From NCBI RefSeq assembly GCF_001038505.1, contig NZ_LDPY01000002.1, forward strand, positions 377,717 through 441,716: a stretch of 64,000 nucleotides of DNA. Direction: 5' to 3'. Position numbers and translations under genes: made by a program. Shown one piece after another: positions 35,617 through 44,274 of this stretch. The notes beneath the pieces are model-generated. The model worked only from the letters and a program-made list of their open reading frames with translations. It had not been told where the DNA came from and made no database searches. Numbering within the stretch: position 1 is the first letter of the stretch; the number at the start of each line of letters is the position of its first letter. The stretch comes from Puniceibacterium sp. IMCC21224. Lineage in GTDB: Bacteria; Pseudomonadota; Alphaproteobacteria; Rhodobacterales; Rhodobacteraceae.

Positions 35617-36348
35617 ATGTCAGATATTATCACGGTCGGCGTCGATTTGGCGAAAAATGTGTTCCAAGTGCATGGAGCTGATAGTTGAGGCCGCGCAGTT
35701 CTGCGTAAGAAGTTGCGGCGCGCTCAGGTTCTGGATTTTTTCAGCCAACTTCCGCGATGCGTCGTTACGACGGAGGCGTGTGGCGGCGCCCATTTCTGGG
35801 CGCGCGAGATTGGCAAGTTGGGTCATGAGGTACGTCTGATCCCGCCCGCCTACGTCAAACCCTTCGTCAAGCGCCAGAAGAACGACATGGCGGATGCCGA
35901 AGCGATTTGCGAAGCGACGGTGCGCCCGACGAGCCAAGGAGAATGACCTGGCCCGGCGTCTGATGACTATGCCAGGCATTGACCCCCTGATCGCAACAGC
36001 AATCGCAGTGCTGGCCCCGCCGCCAGAGACGTTCCGCAAGGCACGCGACTTCGCCGCTTGGCCAGGTTTTAGTGCCGCGACAGCATTCGACAGGTGGCAA
36101 GCAGCGCCTTGCAGCCACGACAAGAATGGACGAGCGGTCGCTCAGGCGCCTTCTGATCATCGGTGCCAACGCGTCATTATCAAACGGCACACCCATGCTT
36201 CAGCCCAGCCGGGTACGTGGCTGGACGGGGTGCTGTCCCGCAAGCCGCCGATGCTGGTGCGGGTGGCGCTCGCGAACAAGATGGCGCGGATCGTCTGGGC
36301 CTTATGGCCCGCGGTGGCGTTTACCAGTCTCCGGCCACAGCGGCATAA
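35617..36348 (+). pseudogene. IS110-family transposase, internally deleted
   Basis: Starts MSDIITVGVDLAKNVFQVHG with the first DEDD Asp, but codon 24 is TGA (35686-35688). The frame resumes with TTEACGGAHFWAREIGKLGHEVRLIPP and KNDMADAEAICEA (further acidic residues). It then jumps in another frame to the C-terminal transposase_20 domain (ARRLMTMPGIDPLIATAIA, FAAWPGF) and ends in a third frame, LMARGGVYQSPATAA. A deletion of roughly a hundred codons and several frameshifts disable it. Confidence 0.85.
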
Positions 36349-36655
36349 GCCCGCTGTAGGTCGCGAGGACGTCGGAGCGGAAGAGGGCGCGCAACAGTCG
36401 TGAGACGGGATCGGGAGAACCAGTGTGCAACAGAGTGCCATTGAGCAGGAGGCTTTGATCTGGACCCGACCTTCGAACACCATACGGGCCTGCGGCATGC
36501 ATGACGCCGCATCTTGAGGCCGGACACATGTCAGCACCCGGTGACGCGCTAAAATCAGCTCTGAAGTTTCCTCTTGCGCAAGGGGCGGTTATACATGTCA
36601 GCACAAATCTGTTGATGGGATTCACTGTATGGCTTCAGCGTGATAGCTGAGTGGG
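36349..36655. other. Gap between IS110 and IS5/RepA remnants
   Basis: About 300 bases, presumably the non-coding right end of the IS110 copy and the left end of an IS5-type element. No gene supported. Confidence 0.3.
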
Positions 36656-36706
36656 ATGAGCAGTTTGGCCCCTACGAAGTACGAGACCAAGAATTGGTCG
36701 TCGTAC
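36656..36706 (+). pseudogene. IS5-family transposase N-terminal stub
   Basis: The 17-codon start PTKYETKNWSSY is the conserved opening of IS5-family transposases. After Tyr17 the sequence switches in the same frame to a RepA-like protein, so this is a breakpoint. Confidence 0.55.
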
Positions 36707-36985
36707 ATCAGCCAATGCATGGCCGCGCTGAGCGAAGGCTGCCAGGTCCATCGCAGCTTGCGCTTCAAGGCCTATGATTTGTTGGTTGCAACCAATCGTC
36801 AGACTTCGGGCCGCGGCTATGAGCTTTTGAAAGATGCCATGCGCCGCCTGCAAGGCACGCAGATCGAAACCAATCTGCGCCAGGGCGGAAAGGAATATTT
36901 CAAGATCCTCAGCCTGATCGATTCCGCCGAGATTATTCGGGAGACGCGCGACGGCCGCATGCTCGATATCGAAATCACCCTGCCC
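36707..36985 (+). pseudogene. RPA-type plasmid replication initiator (RepA) internal fragment
   Basis: About 93 codons, from ISQCMAAL through AYDLLVATNRQTSG, YELLKDAMRRLQGTQIETN and LIDSAEIIRETRDGRMLDIEITLP, match the central domain of the RPA family of alphaproteobacterial plasmid initiators. Cut on the left by an IS5 stub and on the right by an IS3 fragment. It signals past plasmid integration or that this replicon exchanges DNA with plasmids. Confidence 0.65.
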
Positions 36986-37293
36986 ACTGCACGCTTGCGA
37001 CCGCTACGTTTACGCACTGTTAACCCTTCTTCGCGGTAGAACCGATACAGCTTCTTCCAATTCACCGCCCAGCCTTCACGTTTGAGCAAGATGTGCAGCC
37101 GCCGATATCCAAAGCGCCGTCGTTCAGATGACAGCGCCTTCAATCGGTCCCGTAAATCGGTGTCAGCAGGCCGCTTCGATACACGCCGGTAGACGCGTGG
37201 ATCAATCCCGGCCAAAGCGCAGGCTCGCTTCTGGTTGTATTGCTTCTCTTTCATGGCCCAGGCCGCAGCATTGCGTCGCGATCCAGGCCTCAA
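36986..37293 (-). pseudogene. IS3-family orfB, 3' truncated
   Basis: The frame carries the HTH_21 region (YNQKRACALAGIDPRVYRR, RRRFGYRRLHILLKREG, KKLYRFYREEGLTVRKRS) and is then cut at the RepA junction; no DDE residues remain. Confidence 0.75.
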
Positions 37294-37555
37294 AAGTTTT
37301 TCCCAGCATCCCTTTGAGGGTCGACAGATCCATCATCTGCTCAGCAAGTAGCTTCTTGAGCTTGGCATTCTCCACTTCAAGCGCCTTCAGCTTCTTCGCG
37401 TCAGATACTTCCATGCCGCCATACTTGGAGCGCCACTTGTAGAACGTCGCATCGCTAACACCATGCTTGCGGCACAGATCCTTCGCGCCAAGCCCAGCTT
37501 GATGCTCTTTCAATATCCCAATGATCTGTTCTTCGCTGAAACGGCTTCTCTTCAT
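37202..37555 (-). CDS. IS3-family transposase orfA of the truncated element
   Basis: 117 residues. MKRSRFSEEQIIGILKEHQAGLGAKDLCRKHGVSDATFYKW is the orfA helix-turn-helix, then the AKLKKLLAEQMMDLSTLKGML zipper. The sequence after LGKTF is unlike usual orfA ends, so the last about 25 residues probably reflect the frameshift region into orfB. Confidence 0.75.
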   Translation of the reverse strand: MKRSRFSEEQIIGILKEHQAGLGAKDLCRKHGVSDATFYKWRSKYGGMEVSDAKKLKALEVENAKLKKLLAEQMMDLSTLKGMLGKTFEAWIATQCCGLGHEREAIQPEASLRFGRD

Positions 37556-37620
37556 CTTCTTTCTCCTCAGTTGGAGAACAGGCTAACCAAAAACGCCGGA
37601 CTTTTCAGGGGAGCAGGTCA

Positions 37621-37832
37621 GTCGAACGGGCCAGCCGATCGAGCCGTGCCACGATCAACGTGTCACCGGCTTGCAAAGCGTCAAGCGCCTTGGCGAGTTG
37701 TGGTCGATCTGATCACGCCGCACCAATTATCTCCTGGAACAATAGGTCGCATCCATGTGCGCGCAACTGTTCAAGCTGAGCATCAAGGGTCTGGCCAGAG
37801 GTCGATACACGGGCATAAGCGACGGTTTTCAT
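37621..37832 (-). pseudogene. Serine recombinase (resolvase) N-terminal fragment with internal stop
   Basis: MKTVAYARVSTSGQTLDAQLEQLRAHGCD is the resolvase start with the catalytic serine. Codon 40 is TGA (37713-37715), after which DRPQLAKALDALQAGDTLIVARLDRLARS continues in frame. It is then cut by the end of the IS3 element at 37620. Non-functional. Confidence 0.8.
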
Positions 37833-38064
37833 ACCGCCATTATGCACGCGATTCTTGAACGCTCCAAGCTGTTGATTTCATTTACTAACCAAGTGCTTGC
37901 AAAAGTTTTGATTTCTGCACGCACTTACACGCCGGCTCAATGAGCAAAACTACCGGCGCGGCGCTTACAAAATGGCCGGATCGTTCAGGGCCGCAAAGGG
38001 TTGCCCGGGGCCTCGAAAGACGTCAAGATGTGTCAGAAACCGGCGCACCCGGGGAAGACGCGCG
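37833..38064. other. Intergenic region left of GSCFA genes
   Basis: About 230 bases; the part next to the resolvase start could be a former res site but I see no clear dyads. GGGGAAG at 38051-38057 is the ribosome-binding site for the gene at 38065. Confidence 0.25.
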
Positions 38065-39162
38065 ATGAATTTCCCGGCAATTGTGCACGACCTGGATATA
38101 CCGGACGCGATGTCAGAGAATTTCTATTCCGGCCTGGAGGCCCGTTCCTTCTGGAAATTGGGGGTGGCTGAGACCAACCCTCTGGTGCCAGCCGACATCT
38201 ACCGTAAGAAATGGACGATCGCGCCTGAGTGGGAGATCGGAACTGCCGGTAGCTGTTTCGCCCAGCATATCGCCCGCCACATGACGAAGAACGGCTATGA
38301 CGTCGTCGATGTGGAGCCCGCGCCAAAAGGGCTTGCCCCTGATCTGCGCCAGTCTTACGGTTTTTCGCTCTATTCCGGGCGCTACGGCAATATCTACACC
38401 ACGCGCCAGCTTCTCCAGCTGATCGAGGAGGTGTTTTCGCACGCCCCCCCGGAGCCGCTGATCTGGCAAAAGGACGGGCGGTTCTACGATGCCCTGCGGC
38501 CCAATATCGAACCCGGCGGATTTGCCTCGGTCGACGAACTTGTGGCGGCCCGCGCCTATCATCTGGCACGGCTGCGCCTGCTGTTCCGGCGCATCGACCT
38601 GTTCGTGTTTACCCTGGGGTTAACCGAGGCCTGGATGCACCGCGCCAGCGGGCGCGTGACGCCGTTGGCCCCGGGGGTGATCGCCGGTCAGGACGTGGCC
38701 GAGGACTATGCCTTCGTCAATTTCGGTTTCCCCGAGGTTCTGGGCGACTTTCAGGCGGCGATGGCCGTGCTGGCGCAGAACCGCGACAAGTCGCTGCGCA
38801 CCATCGTGACGGTGTCGCCCGTGCCGCTGACCGCGACCGCGACCGGACAGCATGTCCTGCCTGCGACGAACTATTCCAAGGCGGTGTTACGCGCCGTGGC
38901 CGGTCATCTGAGTGAGACGCAGGACAGCATCGACTACTTCCCGAGTTACGAGATCGTCACCAACCCTGCGGCGCGGGGGCTGTTTTTTGCGCCGAACCTG
39001 CGTTCGGTCACCGAGCAGGGCGTCGCGACCGTGATGCAGACATTCTTTGCCGCGCATCCCGCGGTGCCGATGCAGCCGACCGCGGATTTTGCCCTGCCGC
39101 AACCGTCGTCGATCGAGGATCTCCAGTGTGAAGAGGCCCTGCTTGAGGCCTTTGGCAAATGA
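38065..39162 (+). CDS. GSCFA-domain protein
   Basis: 365 residues from ATG 38065 with GGGGAAG eight bases upstream. GTAGSCFAQHIARHM (residues 59-73) is the name-giving GSCFA motif, whose Ser resembles that of SGNH esterases. FTLGLTEAWMHR and VTVSPVPLTATA follow the domain pattern. GSCFA proteins are mostly uncharacterised and are thought to be esterase/acyltransferase-like, often linked to polysaccharides. No signal peptide. Overlaps the next gene by ATGA. Confidence 0.85.
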   Translation: MNFPAIVHDLDIPDAMSENFYSGLEARSFWKLGVAETNPLVPADIYRKKWTIAPEWEIGTAGSCFAQHIARHMTKNGYDVVDVEPAPKGLAPDLRQSYGFSLYSGRYGNIYTTRQLLQLIEEVFSHAPPEPLIWQKDGRFYDALRPNIEPGGFASVDELVAARAYHLARLRLLFRRIDLFVFTLGLTEAWMHRASGRVTPLAPGVIAGQDVAEDYAFVNFGFPEVLGDFQAAMAVLAQNRDKSLRTIVTVSPVPLTATATGQHVLPATNYSKAVLRAVAGHLSETQDSIDYFPSYEIVTNPAARGLFFAPNLRSVTEQGVATVMQTFFAAHPAVPMQPTADFALPQPSSIEDLQCEEALLEAFGK

Positions 39163-39929
39163 AGCGCATCTGCTTTGTCGGCAATTCCCATGTCGGGGCG
39201 ATCAAGGGCGGGATGGATGCGCTGGAGGCGACCGGGGCGCTGGACGGCTTCGACATCACGATCTTTGGCAGCCACGGCGAATCCCTGAAATCCTGCTATG
39301 TCCGGGACGGCGTCATCACCTCGGACAAGGACTTTGTGCGCGAGCGGTTTGCCTGGACCTCCGGCGGGCAGAGCGAGGTTCGGATTGCCGATTTTGACGC
39401 GGTTTTCGTTATTGCCGGGCCTTCGCTTTTTTCGGTGATGTACCTGTTCTCGGACAGTCCCAAGGAGGCCCTGCGCGACATTCCGGAAATGAGCGCGGCT
39501 TTGGTCTCGGTGGTTCTGGACAGCATGAGAGACGCCTGGCATTTCGACCTGACGCGGCAGATCGCGCTGGCCCGGCCAGAGGTGCCGGTGACGCATGTGG
39601 GGGTTCCGTTCCGGTCGGAAGCAGCACCGCGTCCGCAGTTTGTCCTGCAAAACGCAGCGGATGTGACAACGGGTTTGGCCGGTAGACTTGCCCGGCTGAA
39701 GGAGAATATCCGCACCAGTGCCCTGTCCTTTCCCGACGGGCTTTTCGCGCTGTCTCATCCCCCCGCCGCGGTTCTGGAAGAGCACGGCATCTTCACACGC
39801 CACGCCTTTTGCCGGGGTTCGCAACGGTTTTCCCCGAACAAGGACGGGGCGCATCCTGAAGATGATTTCCAGCACATGAATGCCGATTACGGCGTACATA
39901 TACTGCGGCATCTGCTGGATCTGGGCTAA
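39159..39929 (+). CDS. SGNH-like hydrolase partner of GSCFA protein
   Basis: 256 residues. ICFVGNSHVGAIKGGMDALE at the N-terminus is an SGNH block I Ser motif (GNSH), and the C-terminal DFQHMNADYG supplies a candidate Asp-His dyad. Similar arrangement to the upstream gene, which it overlaps, so both probably act together on one cell-surface or glycan substrate. No known name. Confidence 0.65.
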   Translation: MKRICFVGNSHVGAIKGGMDALEATGALDGFDITIFGSHGESLKSCYVRDGVITSDKDFVRERFAWTSGGQSEVRIADFDAVFVIAGPSLFSVMYLFSDSPKEALRDIPEMSAALVSVVLDSMRDAWHFDLTRQIALARPEVPVTHVGVPFRSEAAPRPQFVLQNAADVTTGLAGRLARLKENIRTSALSFPDGLFALSHPPAAVLEEHGIFTRHAFCRGSQRFSPNKDGAHPEDDFQHMNADYGVHILRHLLDLG

Positions 39930-40141
39930 GGGGGACGGGGTGCTGAGGACACAAAACTTACCGAAATCCAGGGGATTCTACCTTCGCGATTTGTCTCGGC
40001 CAAACCATTGATATCTTTTGGGAGGCTGTGATGGACAAAGGCACCGCTACTTGGGGAATATCGGTTGAAATCCAGCGTTTAAATTTCTGCGCTGAGACAT
40101 TGCCCAAAAATTGGCTTTCGAAATTAGTTAATAAATACAAA
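39930..40141. other. Intergenic region after the GSCFA pair
   Basis: No supported gene; AT-richer than its surroundings and bordered by IS fragments. Confidence 0.3.
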
Positions 40142-40201
40142 TACCTCAGGCCGCTCGCAGCCCTTCAGCAGCTCGTCCAGCAGTTCCTTGGTAATCGTCA
40201 T
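40142..40201 (-). pseudogene. IS256-family transposase N-terminal stub
   Basis: The minus strand reads MTITKELLDELLKGCERPE, the start of IS256 (mutator-type) transposases, then loses similarity. Confidence 0.55.
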
Positions 40202-40251
40202 CGTCCTTGCTCCCCTCAGGAAACATGGACCAGTTCACAAATACACGGAAG

Positions 40252-40363
40252 GTCGGACACTCTCAGGCGGATCGCAAGACCGCCTGAGAGTTCCTTGAAC
40301 TTCTGCTCAAGGCCGTCCCCTATCGCATCCACACGATCCTGACTGACAACGTCCTATGCGAGG
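40252..40363 (+). pseudogene. IS481-like integrase-core fragment
   Basis: ADRKTA, a stop, then EFLELLLKAVPYRIHTILTDN is the rve core segment around the second catalytic Asp of IS481-type transposases. In-frame TGA and loss on both sides. Confidence 0.6.
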
Positions 40364-40761
40364 AATAATTGGCTGATTTGGCATCAGGTCATTGTCATAT
40401 CGAGTTGCCTCGATACAGTTCATAAACTGTCTCATTTTGGCAATTTGGTCCACGACAGTCTCTCCCATAACAAACACAGAGTACGCTTTTGCGGCTCTCA
40501 CGGTCCTTAAGACGAGATCATCGGGTCGCTAACACCAGAGGCCGGGACTGAACAACTAGTGATGCCGCCATTCAAACTTGTCTGACGCTGAAGATCGCGG
40601 TTGGCATGCCGCTTCGCCAGACAACTGGCTTCTGCACGATCTTGTTGTGTCTTGCAGCGGGATGCCGCCCCCCAAACGACATCGGATGTGTCAAGCTGGT
40701 TCCGCAACCGAGACCAGCTTGAACGATGATCAGAAGTAGTGGATCACCTGTTGTCAACCAC
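40364..40761. other. Intergenic region downstream of NMT1-like SBP
   Basis: Roughly 400 bases without a supported gene or a recognised IS piece; marks the left edge of the catabolic island. Confidence 0.3.
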
Positions 40762-41778
40762 CTATCCGAAATGCTTGGCCGCTTCCCTCGCCGCGGACAT
40801 ATCGGCGACCGCAGCGATGGGTTGCTTTTGTTTGAGACTGCCGAGACCGACAAACATGTCCTGCAAATAGTCGATGTCGGTGTCGCTGATGGACAGATCT
40901 CCCGAATATGGGCGCTGGTTCTGGTTGTAGTCCCAGATCGCCTGCGCCGAAGGTTCGTCGAAATCCTTTTGGGCGGCCTTTCGGGCCTCGAAAAAGGCAT
41001 CTCGGGCCTCGGGCGTCATCAGATATTCATAGAGCGCACCAAAGGCTGCCATCACCGCTACAAGACCTTCGTGCTTGTCGCGGATCGCCTCGTCCGAAGC
41101 ATAGGCGGTCTGGAAGGTGTAGTGCGGCAGCGCCTCCCACATGTTGCCCTGCTGAACCACGTCCAGTCCGTCGCTGTCGTTCAGATGCGACACGCTGGAA
41201 CAGCAGGCGTCGGCCGAGCCGTCGACCACGGCCTTGTAGCAATTGTCGTTGCTGCCCTTGTTGACAAATGTCACCTCTGTCGGGTCGATACCGTTTTCCT
41301 TGAGCAACTGGAGCATCAGAGCGTGCAGCAGGCCAAGGTCGCCACCAACGGCAATGGTCTTGCCCCTGAGATCCGCGAGGGTCGCGATACCCTCGGGTTT
41401 TGCAAAGACTGTCAGCGCAGTCTTCTTCATCCCGGCGCCGACAATCTTGAGCTTGGCGCCCTGCTCGATCCGCGGCAATACCATGTTGTAGCCTGAAACC
41501 ATGCATAGGTCTGCGGCCCCTGAGGCGATGGTGTCAAACGGGCCGGTGGCACCGGGGGCGTCGACGATCACAGTGTCAGCGCCAAATTTCCCGAGAAAGC
41601 CCTGTTGCGCCATCAGCGCGTTCAGCGTCCGGTTTTCCAGCCCCGGATTGGTGGCAATGGCGATCTGGGTTGCGGCGGCCCGCGCGATATAGGGCGCTGC
41701 CAGACCGCCGACGGCCAGGCCTAGCCCGGTCAGGCTTGCGGTGCGCAAGAACCGGCGGCGGTTGAATATCTGGGTCAT
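40762..41778 (-). CDS. NMT1/SsuA-like substrate-binding protein (Tat signal), orphan
   Basis: 338 residues from ATG 41778 with GGAGGAG upstream. Tat motif NRRRFLRTAS and a hydrophobic stretch ending ARAA. The mature region has the NMT1/taurine-type fold: TQIAIATNPGLENRTLNALMAQQGF, a FDTIASGAADLCMVSGYN cleft and LADLRGKTIAVGGDLGLLHA. Normally it would serve an ABC importer, but no ATPase or permease is nearby. It reads away from the SBP gene at 42155. Confidence 0.82.
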   Translation of the reverse strand: MTQIFNRRRFLRTASLTGLGLAVGGLAAPYIARAAATQIAIATNPGLENRTLNALMAQQGFLGKFGADTVIVDAPGATGPFDTIASGAADLCMVSGYNMVLPRIEQGAKLKIVGAGMKKTALTVFAKPEGIATLADLRGKTIAVGGDLGLLHALMLQLLKENGIDPTEVTFVNKGSNDNCYKAVVDGSADACCSSVSHLNDSDGLDVVQQGNMWEALPHYTFQTAYASDEAIRDKHEGLVAVMAAFGALYEYLMTPEARDAFFEARKAAQKDFDEPSAQAIWDYNQNQRPYSGDLSISDTDIDYLQDMFVGLGSLKQKQPIAAVADMSAAREAAKHFG

Positions 41779-42154
41779 TGATGTCTCCTCCTGCGGACAT
41801 TTCCGCCGTTCCCGGGAACCTGGCGGGCCGACGGCATACCCAGGATCGACCGCGGAAGGCCGGAGCACCAATTCGAAAGCCATCGCCAAAGATAGGATGG
41901 TTGCCCGCTACCCGAGTCATTGGAAATTGTGACCGACGGGGCGCATCGCGAAACACGCCGCGGTCATTGGAATTCAACCCAGCCCTATTCTCAGATCATG
42001 GGCAGGTGGCTAACTTGCCTACGATCAGCGTATCGCCGTGATGCGTGAAGGGGATGGAGCTTCGGACGTGTCCGGCAAACCAAATGCCGGGCGTCGCAGA
42101 ACGATATGTGGGCGCTACGACGCGCCCAAGAAGAAACCAAGAGGAGGAAACGAA
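41779..42154. other. Divergent intergenic region between two SBP genes
   Basis: 376 bases, promoters in both directions expected; no clear operator seen. GAGGAGG precedes 42155. Confidence 0.35.
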
Positions 42155-43192
42155 ATGGCACTATCACACCTAAGGACGCTTTGCGGACTGGCACTGGTGG
42201 CGGCAACAGCAATCGCAGCGCCTGCCTTTGGCCAGACGGTCGAGGAATTCTACAGCGACAAGGACGTGACAATGATCGTCAGCGCCCCGGCGGGCACGCT
42301 GACCGACACCATCGTGCGCCAGTTCGCGCAGTATTACGTCAAGCATATCCCGGGCCAGCCCGATGCGATCGTGCTGAACGTGGCGGGGGCCGGCGGCATG
42401 GTCGCGGCGGCATCGCTGCAATCGAAACAGGACAACGACGGGTCAGTCATCGGGTTTCTGCAACGCAACAACCTGTATGTGCCGCTGCTCGATCCCAGCC
42501 AGAACGCCTTTGACCCGCGCGAGGTCACCTGGCTCGGCAGTCTGGACAAGGTCTATTACGCCATGGTCGCCATGACGCGGTCGGGCGTGACCACCGCCGA
42601 CGACCTGTTTGACAAGCCTTTGGTGATCGGCGCCACCGGATTTGCCAATGAAAATCGGACAATGCCGGCGCTGGTCAACGACTATCTTGGCGGTCAGATA
42701 AAGATCATTCCGGGCTATTCGGGCCGGGGCGAGGTTTATCTGGCGATGGAACGCGGCGAAGTTGATGGCTGGGCCTCGACGGTAGACGGGCTGTTTCAGG
42801 GTGAACCTGTGAACATGCTGGCGGATGGCACCATGAAGGTGCTGCTGAATCTGGGCTGGGTCAGCCACCCCGCGTTCCCGGATGTGCCGAACCTGACGCC
42901 CTATGTCACCGACCCGGACGTCAAGGCACTGCTCGATTTCTTCCTGCTGCCATTGCAGGCGGGTCGCCCCTTTGCCGTGCCGAATGGTGTGCCGCAGGAC
43001 CGTGTCGATGCGCTGCGCGCCGCGTTTGACGCAACCATGGCCGATCCCGAATTCCTGGCCGCGATGAAGGCGAAGAATTATGGCGTCGACCCGATCAGCG
43101 GTGCCGAGGTCGAACAAATCATCGAAACGCTCTGGTCCACACCCGAGGTGCAGCTTGAAACCGCACGTCAGGTTGTGACGCCACAGGGCTGA
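42155..43192 (+). CDS. Tripartite tricarboxylate transporter substrate-binding protein (Bug family)
   Basis: 345 residues from ATG 42155, signal peptide to about residue 25 (ends APAFGQ). The mature N-terminus TVEEFYSDKDVTMIVSAPAGTLTDTIVRQFAQYY is a variant Bug start shared with the SBP at 49589, and lacks the usual YPxKPI. LNVAGAGGMVAAASL, IGATGFANENRTMPAL and GYSGRGEVYLAMERGEVDG follow. Its gene heads an operon with a COG3618 hydrolase and the TctA-TctB fusion, so it is that importer's binding protein. Confidence 0.85.
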   Translation: MALSHLRTLCGLALVAATAIAAPAFGQTVEEFYSDKDVTMIVSAPAGTLTDTIVRQFAQYYVKHIPGQPDAIVLNVAGAGGMVAAASLQSKQDNDGSVIGFLQRNNLYVPLLDPSQNAFDPREVTWLGSLDKVYYAMVAMTRSGVTTADDLFDKPLVIGATGFANENRTMPALVNDYLGGQIKIIPGYSGRGEVYLAMERGEVDGWASTVDGLFQGEPVNMLADGTMKVLLNLGWVSHPAFPDVPNLTPYVTDPDVKALLDFFLLPLQAGRPFAVPNGVPQDRVDALRAAFDATMADPEFLAAMKAKNYGVDPISGAEVEQIIETLWSTPEVQLETARQVVTPQG

Positions 43193-43209
43193 GCGACTCC
43201 TGCGACAAT

Positions 43210-43236
43210 CCTGGCGCGGACCTGGTTCGCGCCAGG
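43210..43236 (+). terminator. Intercistronic hairpin after SBP gene
   Basis: CCTGGCGCG (43210-43218) / CGCGCCAGG (43228-43236), 9-bp perfect stem, 9-base loop, no T-tract. Placed in the SBP-to-next-gene gap like the others. Confidence 0.5.
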
Positions 43237-43326
43237 CCGCTAAACGCCAGATCTCCGTCAGGAGGCAGGCAGTTCACGACCCGGTCGCCGCGCGTGACGG
43301 TCCATTTGCAAGAGGTCCCATTTCCC

Positions 43327-44181
43327 ATGACACCCCGGATCATCGACATCCACCCGCATATCATCTCGGCGGACACCGACCGCTATCCGATTGCCCCGCA
43401 GGCCGGCCACCGGTCGACCTGGTCGGAAAAGCGGCCATCGAGTTTCGAGGAACTGATCGCCGGGATGGACGAGGCCGGGATCGCCAAGGCAGCCATCGTG
43501 CATTCCTCGACCACCTACGGCCACAACAACGATTATGTCACCGACAGCGTGGCGACACAGCCAGAACGCTTTACCGCCGTGTGTTCGTTCGACCTGCTAG
43601 CGCCGGATGCCCTGCAGACCTTTGAACACTGGCAGTCCCGTGGCATGGGTGGTGTCCGCCTGTTCACCGGCGGCGCCACCAAACAGACCGACGGGCGTTG
43701 GCTGGTCAATCCCATCACCTTTCCGGTGTGGGAACGCTGCGGCGAGCTAGGCATGTCGATGGTGATCCAGACGACCCCTGCGGGTCTGTCGATGGTGGCG
43801 GAACTGGCGGAAAGGTTCCCGAAGGTCAAGATCGCTCTGGACCATTGCGGACGCCCGGTGCTGTCCGAGGGTTCGCCCTACCCTGCCTGTGCTGCCCTGT
43901 TCGATCTGGCGAAATTCGATAACGTCTATCTCAAGATCACGCCAAAGACATTCGATCTGGCGCAGGCTGCGCCCGGGGGGGCGGACGCGTTCTTTGCGCA
44001 TCTGGTCGGGGTTTTCGGGGCGAACCATCTGGCGTTCGGCTCGAACCACCCGGCATCGGACGGGTCGATGAAGGCGCTGATCGACCAGGGGCAGACCTGC
44101 TTCCGCGCCCTGTCCGACGACGACCGGGCCTGGATCTGGGGCCGGACGGCACAGACGCTGTATCCGATGCTGGCGGACTAA
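43327..44181 (+). CDS. COG3618 (LigI-like) TIM-barrel amidohydrolase
   Basis: 284 residues from ATG 43327. HxH at residues 9-11 (IDIHPHI), IALDHCGRPV and LAFGSNHPASDG. The last motif has Asn where LigI-type lactonases have Asp (GTDWP), a change also found in other COG3618 members. The family includes 2-pyrone-4,6-dicarboxylate lactonase of the protocatechuate 4,5-cleavage route. A paralogue is encoded at 53694. Between an SBP and its permease, so it should act on the imported compound or a close product. Confidence 0.82.
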   Translation: MTPRIIDIHPHIISADTDRYPIAPQAGHRSTWSEKRPSSFEELIAGMDEAGIAKAAIVHSSTTYGHNNDYVTDSVATQPERFTAVCSFDLLAPDALQTFEHWQSRGMGGVRLFTGGATKQTDGRWLVNPITFPVWERCGELGMSMVIQTTPAGLSMVAELAERFPKVKIALDHCGRPVLSEGSPYPACAALFDLAKFDNVYLKITPKTFDLAQAAPGGADAFFAHLVGVFGANHLAFGSNHPASDGSMKALIDQGQTCFRALSDDDRAWIWGRTAQTLYPMLAD

Positions 44182-44274
44182 CGACCGGGCATCGGCACCA
44201 CACACACTTTTGGGGGCCACCGGCCCGGTCCTGCCGGGCGGCGGATGGCCGCGCCGACAAAGAGGTAGCACACC

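Larger units (their letters stand above)
36986..37620 (-). mobile_element. Truncated IS3-family element
   Basis: The minus strand holds an IS end (TGACCTGCTCCCCTGAAAAG reading from 37620), orfA (start 37555) and the N-terminal part of orfB up to LTVRKRSGRKRAV. The element stops abruptly at 36986 against the RepA fragment, so the integrase core and the other end are lost. Different IS3 subgroup from the copy at 28052. Confidence 0.8.
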
